Shown one piece after another: positions 35,651 through 48,879 of a stretch of DNA of 64,000 nt (position 1 is its first letter; every line of letters starts with the position of its first letter). Made by a program: the position numbers and the translations under genes. The stretch is taken from the NCBI GenBank assembly GCA_950022655.1, contig OX465581.1:35249300-35313299 (forward strand). Reading direction: 5' to 3'. This DNA comes from Alentia gelatinosa (taxonomy: Eukaryota; Annelida; Polychaeta; Phyllodocida; Polynoidae). The notes below the pieces were generated by a model. The model saw nothing but the letters and a program-made list of their open reading frames with translations, ran no database searches and was not told the DNA's origin.

Positions 35651-38034
35651 AGACAATGTTCTCATTGTCAGATTAGCCAGGATACCATTTATACCCTGGT
35701 CTCCCACCACTCTTAACTAAAGGGGACACCAACAACACATAGTGCCCTGCAAGGCCAGCGCTAACGTGCTACATTTTGTCAACTTTGTGCTACACGCATG
35801 ATAAACAAGGAGAGGTCACCCTCTGACCAAACGGAACTGTGTAAAGAATGGTGTATGCCACAGATGGAGCTGTATCAACAGTTACACTGATCAGAAAGTG
35901 CCTATAAATCATTTTCCAATTAAGCCCGCACATATCGCCAAAAGCTGCAGCACTGGATATTCCATATGCGCAAGGCATCACTTAGGTATGATGACAGCTA
36001 TGGTTCACAAAGCCCATGACTACATAAAGCTAAATGTATACCTCTTTCACTGGCTGAACACTGGGTAAGTCCTGTTCACAGTACACTCCTTCTGCCAAGT
36101 GAATAGTGTCATAAATGAGAAAAGAATGAATAGAGAATCATATTTGAATCGCTGTATTCTGCAAGGGGAACATCTGTCCATGAAAATGTTAATCATAATA
36201 ATGACTGCTGGTGGACAATGAGCCTGCATAGATTTCCTTTTGTTGTGACGTAAGGGCTGATAAAATAGCTAGAGATCTTATTTTCCTAGATTTTGGTAAT
36301 CCATCATTTGGAGGAGTAATTTCTATGAAAGCACATGACGTAAGTGATACAATAGTAGACCCTGGTTATCAATATCTCTAAAGATCGAAATGTAAAGCAC
36401 TTTATCTGGAGGAGATGGCAGATGGACGTATGGAATAGGAGACCACTAAGTACAAATTACATCAACAAAAAGATATTTTGACACCCAACTCATGAACAAT
36501 ATGCATTCAAGAACTTACTCAACTTGAAATTCCTTTTCAAAAAAGTTTAGCAAAGCTGAAAAACGCTATCTGTCAGCTTATGAAAATTAACAGATTGATT
36601 TACCGTCTTAAAGTACGAGGGCCCATGAGGTAGAAAAATCTCGCATACAGAACACCAGACAGTCAACACAACACAGATATTTCTTTCTTTCTCTTTTTTT
36701 CAAAAAGGTAGTTTTAACCTGGCGCCGTTAACATCACTAGAACTGTAACTCACATAACAAAGAAAATAACCTGGAGTCAAGGTTGTAGGCAAATCGCTTT
36801 ATCCTGGGAGCTGGTGTTGATTGATATGTCCCCCAGATGCTGGTTGGTTAAACAATGACCCCGGGGCTGGGGAAAGTCACAAATCATCTCTCAAGCCTGG
36901 CCCTACCTGAGAGGCGGCCCCTTTGATCCGTTTACGCTGTGATCACGGTCAAGTCCCTCCGCACTCTAACGGTTTTATACAGAAGGCCACCTTTCTTCTC
37001 CCGACGGGCGTTTTCCTCGCCTCTTGTGTCTGTTTGTTTTCTGTGAAGACTGTATAGAGTGTGTTAAAAGCGGGAACACTCCGTGAGGTTCACTATCTAG
37101 ACTTCATGAATGATAAAAGAGTTATCAAAACATGGCCATTAAGAGCTAGACATTCACTAATGCTGGATCTTGTCGGCATCTATCAGTGTGTATATATTTG
37201 TGTACTTTCAGCGTCCTACATGTCCTACATGTATTTACATTATATCAAAGTGACCCATATAAATGGTTGTTTCACAAAGAATGTCGGCATTTGATGATAG
37301 AATTGATTATAATTTGAAAAGTGTCTTTGTGTCTAAATAATCTAGCAATCAGAAATACGATTATTGTAACCATAGTGAAAGTACACTTGAAGTTACATAT
37401 TCGGGATAGTGACTCTCCCTTTCTCCCTAATAGATCCATCTTGAAATAAATAAGATTTCAATATGAAGCGTATCTCCCCTTTCGATACACGTGTATCTAG
37501 ACGTATAGACAACCTGTGTGATACATTTTATTCATATCTACCTATTATTGTCACTGACCTAAAATGTTATGTGGTTCAGTGTAGCATTGTAGGTAACTAT
37601 AAACTATTACTAATTCGTTACACCCTCACCCCATATCAATAAGGCAATCATGTTTAATTTCATACAGCATTAATTAACATTCTACTATTGTGTATGATAT
37701 GAAGACTATATAAATATCCACTTATATCCGTATTATTGTTTATACGACTTTGAATGAAGATTCTCTCAACTGTTTTTAATGTGGCTTTGGGTCTCTCTCT
37801 CCCTTACCTTTTGTCGACTTAGTGTTTCCATTGGTAGCTCTCGGGAAGCTGGCTTGAAGGGTTAATATAAAAAAATAATCTGTTTCATGACATTGAATTT
37901 ATTCAAGGGCAAATGTTCCGTACCTATCTGTCAACCTTTTCTGAGAATTGACCATATATAGCCCAGATGATCATTATTTTGTCAAAGATCCAGATAATAC
38001 TCCCTCTTTTCCATGTCCTCAACTTATCAACGGA
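35651..38034. other. Background, no gene seen
   Basis: Only short frames. A modestly GC-richer patch at 36840-37020 has nothing recognisable. Confidence 0.5.
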
Positions 38035-38062
38035 CCCCCCCCCCCCCCCCACACACACACAC
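38035..38062 (+). repeat. Poly-C (16) followed by (AC)6
   Basis: A C run at 38035-38050 continues into ACACACACACAC. Confidence 0.95.
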
Positions 38063-38539
38063 AAATTATCGTTATAAATTGAAAAATACAGAGGTCAAAG
38101 GGAGAAATAACCCATATAGCAATATGTCTGATGTCAAAGGTGCATGTTCATGGAATCATTGGGGTCCCGAACAATACTTGTATCACTCATTACACAATAG
38201 ACATTGATAGTGAATCCTGGTTTTATGACTGATGGTACCTGCATGCTTGTCTGGTACCATAATTTCAATGTACAGAATGAAAAGTTAGACGCGAAACACA
38301 GACCCACTCTTAAACTCTCATCAATTACAGGGAAACTCTGCCCTAAAAACGCATATAACCTATTCTAGTTGTTGCTCAAGTGGGACTGGTCTACAGTTTG
38401 GTAAACATTCAAATGATGATGGGCCACGGTCCCGAACATCAATCAATGTTGGACAAAACGCCTTTCTGTCGCCTTGCCTCTATAAAGAACCACATCCGAG
38501 GTCATGACATTGACGTTTGTAAAAAGATATTACTTCTGC

Positions 38540-38800
38540 GCAAGTCACCTGGCGCCCTCTATTCGCAAATGGTAGAGGTACGGTGGGTAGCGCATGCGCA
38601 ATGGATGTGTGCGCACGCAGGATTGCTAAGTGGTGTCCCGTTACCTCCAGTCGAGACGTGTCGACATCTGCACCCTTATTAACCAGCAGTGACGTCACGT
38701 TTTGATGACGTCTCAAGGTCACGGTCATTACACTGCTCCCACCCGGTCCCAGCTTCCATTATCCGCCTGTCCAACTCGGCCACACCCCCTGTTAAATCCC
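38540..38800. promoter_or_regulatory. Promoter-like block with NRF1, CRE and ERR-type sites
   Basis: GCGCATGCGCA at 38590-38600 is a perfect NRF1 site. TGACGTCA at 38690-38697 is a perfect CRE, with a CRE-like TGACGTCT at 38706-38713. TCAAGGTCA (38713-38721) fits the ERR/SF-1 extended half-site. The surroundings are CpG-bearing. Frames of 100, 82 and 89 codons overlap on both strands and match nothing known. These motifs are typical of housekeeping or cAMP-responsive promoters, but no transcript can be seen from sequence. Confidence 0.4.
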
Positions 38801-40825
38801 TGGTAGCACCCATTGCAGTATTCCCCCCTAGATATATGGATTTTATTATCCACTTAACACAAAATGTCCTTAGAGAACCTATTGGAACTATGTATGGACA
38901 TACCAGGAGCATACGGATATATTGCATACTCTGGGGTGCGACAAAGCGCGCATACTGAAAAATAGTGCTTACACAAAAATAGTGCATAACTAAAATCAGA
39001 TGTAATTAATTTGGAAAAAGTGGATATCAAATACAATACAGACTGGTTTCAGAAAAAAAACCCGGTCGTATGCTCCTCAGAGTTGACCCTACGAAATATC
39101 ATCGCATGTGCTCGGATATTACCACGCGCCGACCTCACGGATCATACGGCCGCTTGTATCTGAACCCAGTCAATATTGTGCATGTATAACATTGTATTCA
39201 CCTGGATTGTTCTCAGGGGTGATATACCGTTCCACTGGCATTGTCTGGCAATGAGCACTGCTTATACACCCTCCCCTATCTCTCTCCTGGTCCAATATGG
39301 TCCCCTCCCGTCGACGCTTTTAACCGCCTTGACGCTTTTAATTAGGAGACGCCCTCTGGTAGCCTGGTGGTGGGGCGTCCTGACGTCTCTCAAAGGGCGC
39401 TTTGTGCTGACACATCGGACTGTGACGTAGCCCAGTTGTTGGTCCCAGAAGGCATTGCGGGGTGAGTAGGGTGTGTGTTGGATTGGCCACCACCTCTGTC
39501 TCCGAATCAGAGGTTGGTCAGGTCACATCACTTTCTGGCCAGAGAGCTCGATACAAATATCTCGAAGCAGTGTACCCTTTTTGGACATTGTGGAATATAA
39601 ACTATAAATACTCATTACAAAGCATTATTAACTTAGCTAATTGATAACAAAATCTAACGTCATGGTCTCTTTATCAAAATACACAAGAAAAGAAAATGAT
39701 GATATGGATAATGGCCTTCGAGAGTACTGCAATCTCCAACCACAACAATAGCCTGTTGTGACAGAGACTAGCACATCAAAAGATCTGCCCAAAGAATGAT
39801 TCTGAATCTGGTAGTAAGAAGATCAGCTTGACGAGTGCAAGTCACGGTGGTTCAATTCGATTCTACCAGAGTTATATCGGTTATGTATTATCTTACCTTT
39901 ACTCAGTCTGTACTTGCAAGAAAATATTTTGTGTAATATCTAGCAAGTGTAAAGGTGGGACTATGAAAATCAGCTATTGACAGTTGAAGTCTCAACCTAC
40001 TTTATTGAACATCCCTTAATGTCATATATATTGTACACGTAACGGTGAATGGATTGTGATGTAAGATAACCTATGATGTTTCAATGAAAAACTGAAAAAA
40101 AAATATAATAATAATAATCCAGGATCGTACTTGTAGACCATTTTCTGTATACCAGAGGCAGCCAGGGACGATGTGGATCAACTTTACTCAACTTTTATGG
40201 ACTACCTTATGGACGGCTGATACTGTCTTGGCAAATAAACTTAAATATTATCAAACGATAGCCCTTGTACAATGTACAGAAAAGGGTCTTTATGTACGAT
40301 CCTAGATTATTAAACGGGCTCCAGGAGAGTGGGGGCCTATGGGCAGGATGAAAGACCAACGAGTATAGAGATATATATTTCTCTATAGTCGTTGGAAAGA
40401 CCAATGCACGGTTCTCAATCGTGCAGACCACCAGGTGGGGCGAGCATTGGTGATGTCATAAGGTCTTGTCTAGTCTACATCCAATAAGGTCAAACGTCAG
40501 TATCATCAATATACATTGGTGTAAATTATCCCGTTTATCTGAGTAGTACATTACTACTAATGTGAATCTCTAAGTAATGGATTGCTTTATCAAAAATATA
40601 ACTGAAACCCTAAAACATTCACAAAGGTACGGTCGCTTAACTTCAGACGGTTGAACGGTCGTGGCAGTGCGTTGTGAGAACTGTTAATAAGCTATGATAC
40701 TAATGAGCTCAGCGTTAATCAGGGACAAATTTGCTTGTTTGTCCTCAACAGTTCGCGGTTTGCCAAGGTACCCCCCTTCTGACACTGTGTCACAGTCTGT
40801 ACTACTATCAGTCCTCTGCTATACT
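38801..40825. other. Background with a GC-rich patch at 39270-39430
   Basis: A duplicated phrase, GACGCTTTTAA, occurs at about 39313 and 39331. No gene is recognised. A GGTTCAATTCG word near 39850 is not backed by a tRNA fold. Confidence 0.5.
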
Positions 40826-41070
40826 GTTATTATGGACCGTTTATCTGCAGTCTAACTATGAAGACATGGGTTTTTAAACGCATGATAATAGTGGGAATGG
40901 ATTCAAACAATGCAATGTAAACCTAGAATACCATTGTATTAGTTTTAGTTATTATGGACTTTTTATCTGCAGTCTAACTATGAACACATGGGTTTTTAAA
41001 CGCATGATAATAGTGATAATGGATTCCAACAATGCAATGTAAATCTAGAATACCATTGTATTAGTTTTTA
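40826..41070 (+). repeat. Tandem duplication, two units of 122 bp
   Basis: GTTATTATGGAC...TCTGCAGTCTAACTATGA...GGGTTTTTAAACGCATGAT...CATTGTATTAGTTTT occurs at 40826 and again at 40948 with only scattered substitutions. A recent local duplication of non-coding DNA. Confidence 0.92.
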
Positions 41071-43429
41071 ATGCAAAGCACCATCAATGTGTGACCACCA
41101 TTTTAGAAGTTTTAACTACATATGTTATGGTGGACGTTAACGCGTTGAGAGATAAAGTTTGTAGACCTAAGTTTGCTGCGCTATAGTACAAGTGTGCACC
41201 GCCAGCTTAACTCGGCTCCCGATGTTTTCCCGAGTGTGCAGACTACTGTTGGAAATGTAGGAATTTCTTTTCATGCCACCAGTGTCTTGAGCGTGCTTGC
41301 ACGTGCTCTTTACATCACCTAGAGGTTAGAGTGGTCACATATATATACACTTCCAGCGTGCGGCCAGAAAACTATCCCTTCACTATCCTTGTGCTGCTCA
41401 CTGTGATACTGGCAAAGGAGTAGGGTGCTAGTGTCTCAGCACCCAACTGACCATGACTATTCACTCAAGACCGAAATACCTTATTGACCTATTGGTGCTT
41501 GATATGTTTGGATCCTATAATAAGGCAGTTGAAGAAATAGCATGTTGACTGGGTGCAAGCTGGTTACAGAAAACGACCCATATATATACTGAATGTAACT
41601 CAAACCTTTCAATTGTTATTCATTTATGATTGCACGCTCATTCATCAATGATGATGAATATACTATTTATCCTTAGCTGTTTTGTATGTACATGTGTACC
41701 AAGTATTTCATAATATCTACGGCAATAGTTTTTTTACTCATGGTGGCATTATGTGGAATATCAGGAAAGGTCAACGGGAGGGACTCATAATTCATCAATG
41801 TATCCGTGTTTCATTCCAAAACAGTCATTCCGTGTTTCGGACCAGAACAGCCATTCTGATATCTAAGATGGAACTTCTCAAAAAAGTCTATTGCTCATGT
41901 TAATGTCAACTACAAGAGATAACTTTGTGGAGGTAAACCAGTATGTACCCAAGTACTGTAGTATTCAATGAAAGGGTCTTATGGCACTACACTCTTCGCA
42001 CAATGAGGAATTTATTAACTTGGTTAAAAGAGTATTCCTCTAAATACCAGGTTTCCCTGAATCAAGTCAATCTGTAATTATTTACTCTAATTATTAAGGG
42101 TCTGGTGAAAACGAGCCCGACTGTCTGCCCAACATCTAATTATGAATTTGTTATCCAATTTCGGGATTATTTTGAATGAGAGAACACCAATTGACATCAT
42201 ATATGAAAGTTTTAACCCTTTTACTAAAGTTTTAGGAAGGCCGACTATGGCAGGACTACACACTTGGGGATGGCTACTAGTGACTATGTACACTTCTAGG
42301 GGAAGGGGGCATTGTCATATGGACTTATAATTCGAAGGTTTATCACTTTAACATTTCTATTATCTAGAATTCAAAAATATGATGTTCCATCTACTTTCTG
42401 TGCAAACTTAAAGTTTATTGTTAAGATATTTCCTTTTGAAAAACGATTTCATAAATATACAGCAAATAATGCCCTAAGGCATCATCCGATCTCAAAGGGT
42501 TTCAACTTTGTTTAGAATGTCCAAAGACACTTCGACTTTGAAGATATAGCCTTTATACATACCTATTTTTTTATTTAAATACCTTTCTGGTAAACCACCT
42601 ATGTTATAAAGAGTTTATAGATGTTCTCAACAAAATAACACATGTTCTTTAGCTTATACGTACAATCAAGTGAACGTATAACATATAGTATTTTAGAAGT
42701 AGTGAGGTGTTAGTACTGTTACCAGGGATCAGCCATCCACGACCCTTGCCGGAAGCAGTGCCGTTATATAGCAAAGTATTGCCCCAGATAACTGAAGATA
42801 AATAAACTCTACAGATTGGCGTGAGATTAGTTAAAATGGTTTTCAGCGAAATTGTACTTTTTTTTTCAAATTTGCCGATCTATCCATGAATACATATTGA
42901 GTGCTTCTCTTTTTTTACTTAAAAAAAAGAAACATTTCAAGCAAGCTCTGGTATTCTTCTTTAACCACTTAGGGCTACATACGACACTTACATCCGCCAA
43001 ACATATTTGTGAACGTAAGTAAATAGTAGGAAGTTTATTTTACATACTATTGAAATTTCAACCTGATTTAGATTTTATTTAGAGTGTTTTTTCTCTCGAA
43101 AACTAAACACACGATGAAATAACCTTTTTTAGATACATCAAACAATACTGGACATGTCAACTGGTCAAACATGACCGTGCTATACAAATGTAAATGCCTC
43201 AGAGGTGTAGTTGTGTTCATTGAAACGAGGCACTGTATTCCCACTGCAAAGAAACAGAACAACAGCAGCTCGTCCGTTTTGTCTGTGTGTCCAGATGCTG
43301 GTGTCGAGCAATCACACGTCTGTTTTTTTCTACAACACGGGGAGGCATCGCACGGACCCCCTGTAGAGACACTGCTTGTAGGAGCACCTTAGCACGCACG
43401 TAAACCAGCCACCTATGACCCTCCGGATC
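41071..43429. other. AT-rich background, no gene seen
   Basis: Only short frames without domains. Confidence 0.55.
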
Positions 43430-43700
43430 AAAGCACGCTGATTGGATGACACACGGTATTGACTCAGCTGCGCATGCTCCAGTGGGCACAGCGGGAGGCC
43501 GCCATTTTGGGAGCGTCTCTATTTCCCTCCAACAGAGAAGAATTACACTGTGATATTGCGACCAGCGCCTGTGTTTGTATAAAACAGTGATGAAGTTGTA
43601 ACGACAAATTGAACGTTGCCACAGGTCAATGGCTGCGACGCGTGGCCCCACTTTGTAACGACAAAGGAGCGACGTGCAGATGCTCTGACGTGAAAGTGCT
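43430..43700 (-). promoter_or_regulatory. Promoter-like block: CCAAT, NRF1-like and YY1 motifs
   Basis: CTGATTGGATGA (43437-43448, a reversed CCAAT box), CTGCGCATGCTCC (43468-43480, NRF1-like) and GGCCGCCATTTTGGGAG (43498-43514) lie within 80 bp in CpG-bearing DNA. On the minus strand the last reads CCAAAATGGCGGCC, the YY1 element often found at animal transcription or translation starts. A short minus frame from that ATG (beginning MAASRCAHW) stops after 13 codons. A 201-codon minus frame (43217-43822) overlaps the block in another register and has no recognised domain. Confidence 0.4.
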
Positions 43701-45814
43701 ATCAAAGATATTGCCAAATCGTTGCATATGGCCTGGAAAGGGGATAAATTAAAGTCTGAAAAAGTGATAAATTGGCTAAGGGTAACGGGGTGGAAATAGT
43801 TGCGATGGGTAGTGATTAGCAATGTCCCCCACCTTGCTATACATTCAGATGAGCCCCCTTGCTATCCAGGTAACGGTTTTTGATGAAGATCTCGAGAAGT
43901 ATGATTGATTAATCATCACCTTTTGATTTTCGGTACGTACTCTACTTATACAGTCATGACGCAATTGGATAATCTTTTCGTAGAATCACTTCTAATAATC
44001 AGGTTTTACTAACTCGATACAGAATGTCTTTCTTTACGATCGCAGTAAAACTGCCAGTCGATAATCAAAGGCCAGAATTGTCATTCCTAGAATAATAGCA
44101 ACTTCAATACATATCATTATGAATGAAATATGAAGCTCAATCAGAGATCAACATAAATCTGTCCTTGACAGAGCAGATCCAGCTGGCTATGGCCTGGGGA
44201 CTTGCTATCGATTTCTTTCTGAACAAAAGACAACCATTCGTGACGACTGCATTTCGGTTTTGATGACCGAGAGGACGAAGGATGGGGACGACAGATCAGC
44301 TGACAGCACATGAAACACCATCCTCATTATGACCACGCCCAACTCACACCTGCGAGCACTGCAGCATATATCTCTATATAATTGACCTGCTTGGGTTACC
44401 CAACCTTACAGAGTGGCATGCCCCAAGGGGGTACAACGGTGGGCTACTAACCAACCCCAGAGGCTGCTTCAGGCTGATGTTTCTATAGTCTTGCTCAAGT
44501 CTTTGATGATGGATATCCATGAAGAAACAAACTACGTTTAAGTACATTCACTGTGTTCAAAGGGATCAAAGTGGCTGAGGTGGAGTACATGGGGAGGGAT
44601 AAGGAAGGCGGACAGGGGAACTGGGGGTCGTTGCTCCTAGAAATGTGGGAAAAGCGTTGCTCTGGTAATATTGGATCGTGTCGTGTAGTATCGTTATTTT
44701 CATGTTATATCGTTGCCTTTTTCAACACCACATTTCCAGTGACATAGGTGAACGTTTCATTAGATTTTTTTATTAAATATAGATGACGACATAATTATGA
44801 TACGATCCGCAAATAATCTGGAGCAACGATGTCGACCTGGGATCGCTATCTTTCTGCGATCCGGAAAACGTGGAGAAACGACCCCCTGGATGCGGAGTGT
44901 AGGACTGAGGCCAGTCTAGGGTTCATAAAGACAAGGGGTGATGATGATGCCTGCAGAAGCGCCCCTCTTACCACCTGTTGGAGTACCCCGGCGCTTCTAT
45001 CCCCCATATGGCAGCACCCCCTATCTCCACACAGGTAACTGGCGTCATGTCCCTTATCTGACCAGTATCAGTTGGGCATTCATCATGGGTCCCGACAGCA
45101 GACTGCCGCCCGCCCCACCTAGCGGGAAACACGGTAAGCACGGATAATGACCATCCATCAGAGCCCTGTTGCCGCGGTCCCGTGCACTGTCACTCAGCCC
45201 GGCTCCTGGCTTCCTTCCTCCAGAGCCTGACGTCACTGGGAGGACCCTGACAGCCACATCTGCCCATCGCCCTCCTAAATCCACCTCAGCATCTGCTGAT
45301 AAGATGCCAACTACGATTTCCCCTCACATTGAGAACTGGGACGGCTATTTTCGCTCGATTTTCGAATTAAATTACAAACAGACAGCTGAGTTGAATTAAT
45401 AGAATGATAGTGGTTTAAGGAGAGTGGATTCTGATGCCATTAGAAAGTCAGCTTGAGAGATTAATGTAGGATCACTAATCACCTAAACACGCGGGTCGTA
45501 AACCTGCTCTAACGCTGATAGATACCGGTCTACGTTCCCATGTAAGATATCGATTTCCTTCCGCCTTCCGGGCTTCTTCCATTAGCGCCCGATAAGATCG
45601 TTTATTCATTAAAAATCTATTTCTGCCTGCTTTTTCTGGAGAAACATTATCGGCCACGCGTCAGGCACTGGTATCAGATCAGAGATACAGAACGAGGGGC
45701 CGATTCGAGGCAGAGATAGGCGTCTATTGTATGGCATGTGTTACCATCGCGGACAAATTGATGGTGGAAGTTTAAGATAGCGCCGATAAAGGGAGTCGAT
45801 CTTTAACCAACAGA
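43701..45814. other. Background with GC-rich patch at 44880-45300
   Basis: Several frames overlap in the patch. CTCCACACAG followed by GTAACT at about 45032-45042 resembles a donor site, but the upstream acceptor is weak and the peptide (PRRFYPPYGS) fits no family I recognise. Confidence 0.4.
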
Positions 45815-45831
45815 TTAAGATTTAATCTTAA
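45815..45831. other. Perfect 17 bp palindrome with paired GATTA/TAATC cores
   Basis: TTAAGATT-T-AATCTTAA; the overlapping GATTAAG and TTTAATC resemble inverted homeodomain (K50-type, TAATC) sites. Short enough to be chance. Confidence 0.5.
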
Positions 45832-46229
45832 CAAGCGGCTCCAAGTCGGGATCTTTTTCCCGTAAGGTGTGCACACATGCTGGGCTGGGTAGCTGCCTGT
45901 ACACAGGGGTTTAGGTACAGGTGATGGATCGATTGGTTGGATCGTCAAAGAAAACCGAGTGCATGATCCACAGGTGGCGACAGCACCTACTGGTAGAGTG
46001 CTGAAGGAATGCAGCTACAGGCTTTGGGTGATCGGGGAGAGCTTGTCATTGAAAGCAGAGGTGGTTGTGGTAGTTGGTGGGAAGGGGGTTGATGTCAGTG
46101 ACTGGAGGCCTTGCGGGTTTGAGCCATGGTGGGAGGGTGGTGGGAGGGTGGAACTTGGTAGGCCATTGAAGATGTGTCTCAACCAGGTTGCTTGTTACCT
46201 TTCGGTTGATGTCTTACTTGACGACCCCC

Positions 46230-46830
46230 CTCCTGGTGTGACACCATAGGTCCCACGCCCCACGGCGTATGCCCCCCTCCCCCCTTCACCATAGCACTAC
46301 ACCCCACCCCACCTCCACACCCCAACCCCCTCTCCTGATCCCGTCACATGCCCGGGGCACAGTGCCGTCACACACACCTTATAATTTGCAAGTCTTTATG
46401 TCTGAGAAATGGACCCACGTCCCGTACAAGGTCTTTAGGGTCTAATCGTGGCCTGAAACAAAGCTGGCTGACAGTGCTGGAGTTTAGCGGTATTTTGCGG
46501 GGCCTGGCACCCAGCTGCTCCTAGCCCTGGCCCACGGGCGGCGACGGCGCCACCTCCCCAGGCCAGGCCAGGCTAAATTATAGGCTAGGGCGCCAATTTG
46601 TTGCGGGACATAGAAGGATGGGCGAGAGGCTGTAGCAGGGGACCGCTGGCTCCGTTGGGGGTAGAGATGGCGGTAAGCCCGCCGTACCTGATACTGGTCG
46701 GGCCCCACGCTAGCGGGCCGCACCAGGGAGTCAGGTATGGCGGGCAGGGACACGCCCTCCCGGGTCCTCGGGGCACAGGAGGAAGCACACCTTTACAAGT
46801 GTGACAGGTAAGGCGTCAGGCCACCCCGCC
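46230..46830. promoter_or_regulatory. C-rich then CpG-rich block
   Basis: A C-rich tract (46220-46380) is followed by CpG/GGCC-rich DNA to about 46800. Minus-strand frames of 89, 67 and 79 codons and a plus frame of 68 codons overlap. One minus frame contains a plausible CAG|GTACGG donor near 46688 after VRPASVGPDQYQ. None matches a known protein. Confidence 0.3.
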
Positions 46831-48539
46831 ACACACAGTACACTACTTGTGCTTACTGCCGCTGTCAGCGCTCCTTTATACGCCTGTAGACTTGCTTTTA
46901 TGGTCAGACTGACACCCAGACATCTCAAAGGCCATGAGTAAAACTGTTTATTTTCGACACAGGTATACATTATAGATGTGTCGTCTGGTGAACGTCAATA
47001 CACGGGAGAGTGAACTCCATTCCTTTAAGTGTTACTAGACCAACTTTAGTAAAGAACACCGAATGAATTCTAATCTCCAAGCCCCAAGTTCCTAAGTGAA
47101 ACCGTGCTCTCTGAAATTACAGAGAACAACTGCTTCAATCACACCTTGCTCCTCCTACTATGATGTAGTTATCTATTACTATAAAAAGTGGGAAATCTCA
47201 GATGACTATTTATTTCTTGCACAAGCAGAGTCTGTTATTCTCCTAAAAGAACGTAATCACAAAGACACGAGAGTTTCCACACGTCTATGGCTAAAGCCCT
47301 CACACCAAGCAGGAACCCTAGACGTCCAGCCAAACCCACCAGCCGGATGGGAGGGTAATTCAAGCCAGGCTGAAATTATAGCCCACTCATCACCTTAATT
47401 TTGACCATTATGCCTCTCCACTGACGTCTTCACTCAACGCTTAGCCGACGGCCAGCCTCGCCCAATAATTCGCCGTAAATTACATACCAGGGCCTGTCTA
47501 ATTCTAACCCTACACCGGCCAGGCAACTTGTTTTCAAATTTGAAAAATTGAGCGGTGGGAAAGTGGGTAAAAGTGGTGTCGTAGTATATACTCAAGTGAA
47601 CGGCTGCTTGTTGGAGTGAAACAGCCTTTCTCACGCCTTTTTCGGCGTGATAAATGACAGGGGGATAAAATTGAGGAGAAAATACAGTGAATCGATTTTC
47701 TGCTCAATTGGTTTAGGCAATGGAGTGCGCGGCTATAAACAGCTATAAACAGCTACACAGAGAGAGGAACCAGGTGAAATTCAAGCCCATGGCATTCGTG
47801 GATGAGAGAAAACATGAACATCACCATCCCCTCCGTGCCATATAGATAAATGATACACAACTTCTATAATGAGCTATAGCAGTCGACCATTTCAATGGAT
47901 TTCATGACAGCCCTGTGTCCAATTAGAGTACGAAATACGAGACCTAGCCCACTGGGCTTCTCCTCGCATTGTAAAGCATACACTTTCCCACTGAATTATG
48001 CAAATGACATTAGGGCGTCATAATACATCTTTGTGAGCGTGCAACCTCCAGCCTATCCTCGCCTGACCCTGTCTGCATGTGGGTCTGCAGATAATGATAC
48101 GTAGCGACAACAGGTGTGACACTTCCATTCTCTCGGAATCCTCCCAGTCTTGATAACTGAGTTGATTTGGCAACTCGTGGTCTGAATGAATCCACAGGGT
48201 TAAAAAAAAGAATGGTGCGCCGATGCTGCAGGCTTGCCCCGAACATGTCTATGGGTATACTGTGATCAACAAAGACAGCCTGCTCCTACTAGAGACTTTT
48301 TATTTCATTGGTGAAGACTCGAGGTAACGTCCGGACATCCATCATCTATTTCTTGGCCCGTGGAAGTTGTGGCCAATTATAAGTTAAAGAACAAAGATGC
48401 TCTTGTGGTAAGACCCCCCTCTCAGGTCTTTGCCTCCGGACAGTATAACGTGTCCATGCATACAGAGAAGAGCCGTATAACAAAATACAGTATTTTGTAT
48501 ATCATCATATACATGTGTACGAATCATGCCTCACACTCA
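46831..48539. other. Background, no gene seen
   Basis: A small hairpin, CACGCC-TTTTTC-GGCGTG, lies at 47631-47648. The 100-codon frame at 47096-47398 has no domain. Confidence 0.5.
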
Positions 48540-48765
48540 CTGGTAGGGATTTCGTTATGCACACTGTGCACGAACTATTGGTTCGTGCACTCCGTACCAC
48601 GTGACTTGTGGTAAAATGGTGTTTTTGATAATTCCCATGTATATAATAATAAGAAGTCATGGGGAGTGTGTCAGAATTACATTTGTTCCCTGTTATGTTG
48701 GTCGGAAATATTTTCGACGCAAAACAACACGGTACAGATTTCATTGAGTCACACTATCTAGATCT
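48540..48765 (+). mobile_element. Hairpin element, family II copy c
   Basis: The core hairpin at 48566-48590 is perfect: GTGCACGAAC, TATTG, GTTCGTGCAC. It is followed by TCCGTACCACGTGAC and then by GTTTTTGATAATTCCC...GGTCGGAAATATT...GATTTCATTGAGTCACAC, shared with copies a (2205-2600) and d (35041-35130). Copy b (22330-22575) is its inverse. No open frame; non-autonomous. Confidence 0.78.
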
Positions 48766-48879
48766 CCCTATACTATTTACTAATGGGACGTATGCTTCTC
48801 TAATTAAACATTCAGCATTGACAGACTAACCAAGGAAGCTGTAGGTCTCACGTGGCAAGATAAACAATTCTTTTCCTCT

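Noticed and set aside
39780..39880. tRNA-like B box (GGTTCAATTCG)
   Set aside because: No matching A box or cloverleaf could be drawn around it.
41496..41520. Partial resemblance to a miR-190-type mature sequence (TGATATGTTTGGAT)
   Set aside because: Match breaks after the seed region and the flanks do not fold into a precursor hairpin.
43217..43822. 201-codon minus-strand open frame
   Set aside because: Runs through a promoter-like motif cluster. Its peptide has no recognisable domain, signal or repeat.
44935..45042. Possible exon (PRRFYPPYGS) with CAG-GT at its end
   Set aside because: Acceptor lacks a pyrimidine tract, two frames are equally open and no family is recognised.
46484..46753. 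89-codon minus frame with an internal donor-like CAG-GTACGG
   Set aside because: Composition-driven, overlapped by three other frames, with no domain.
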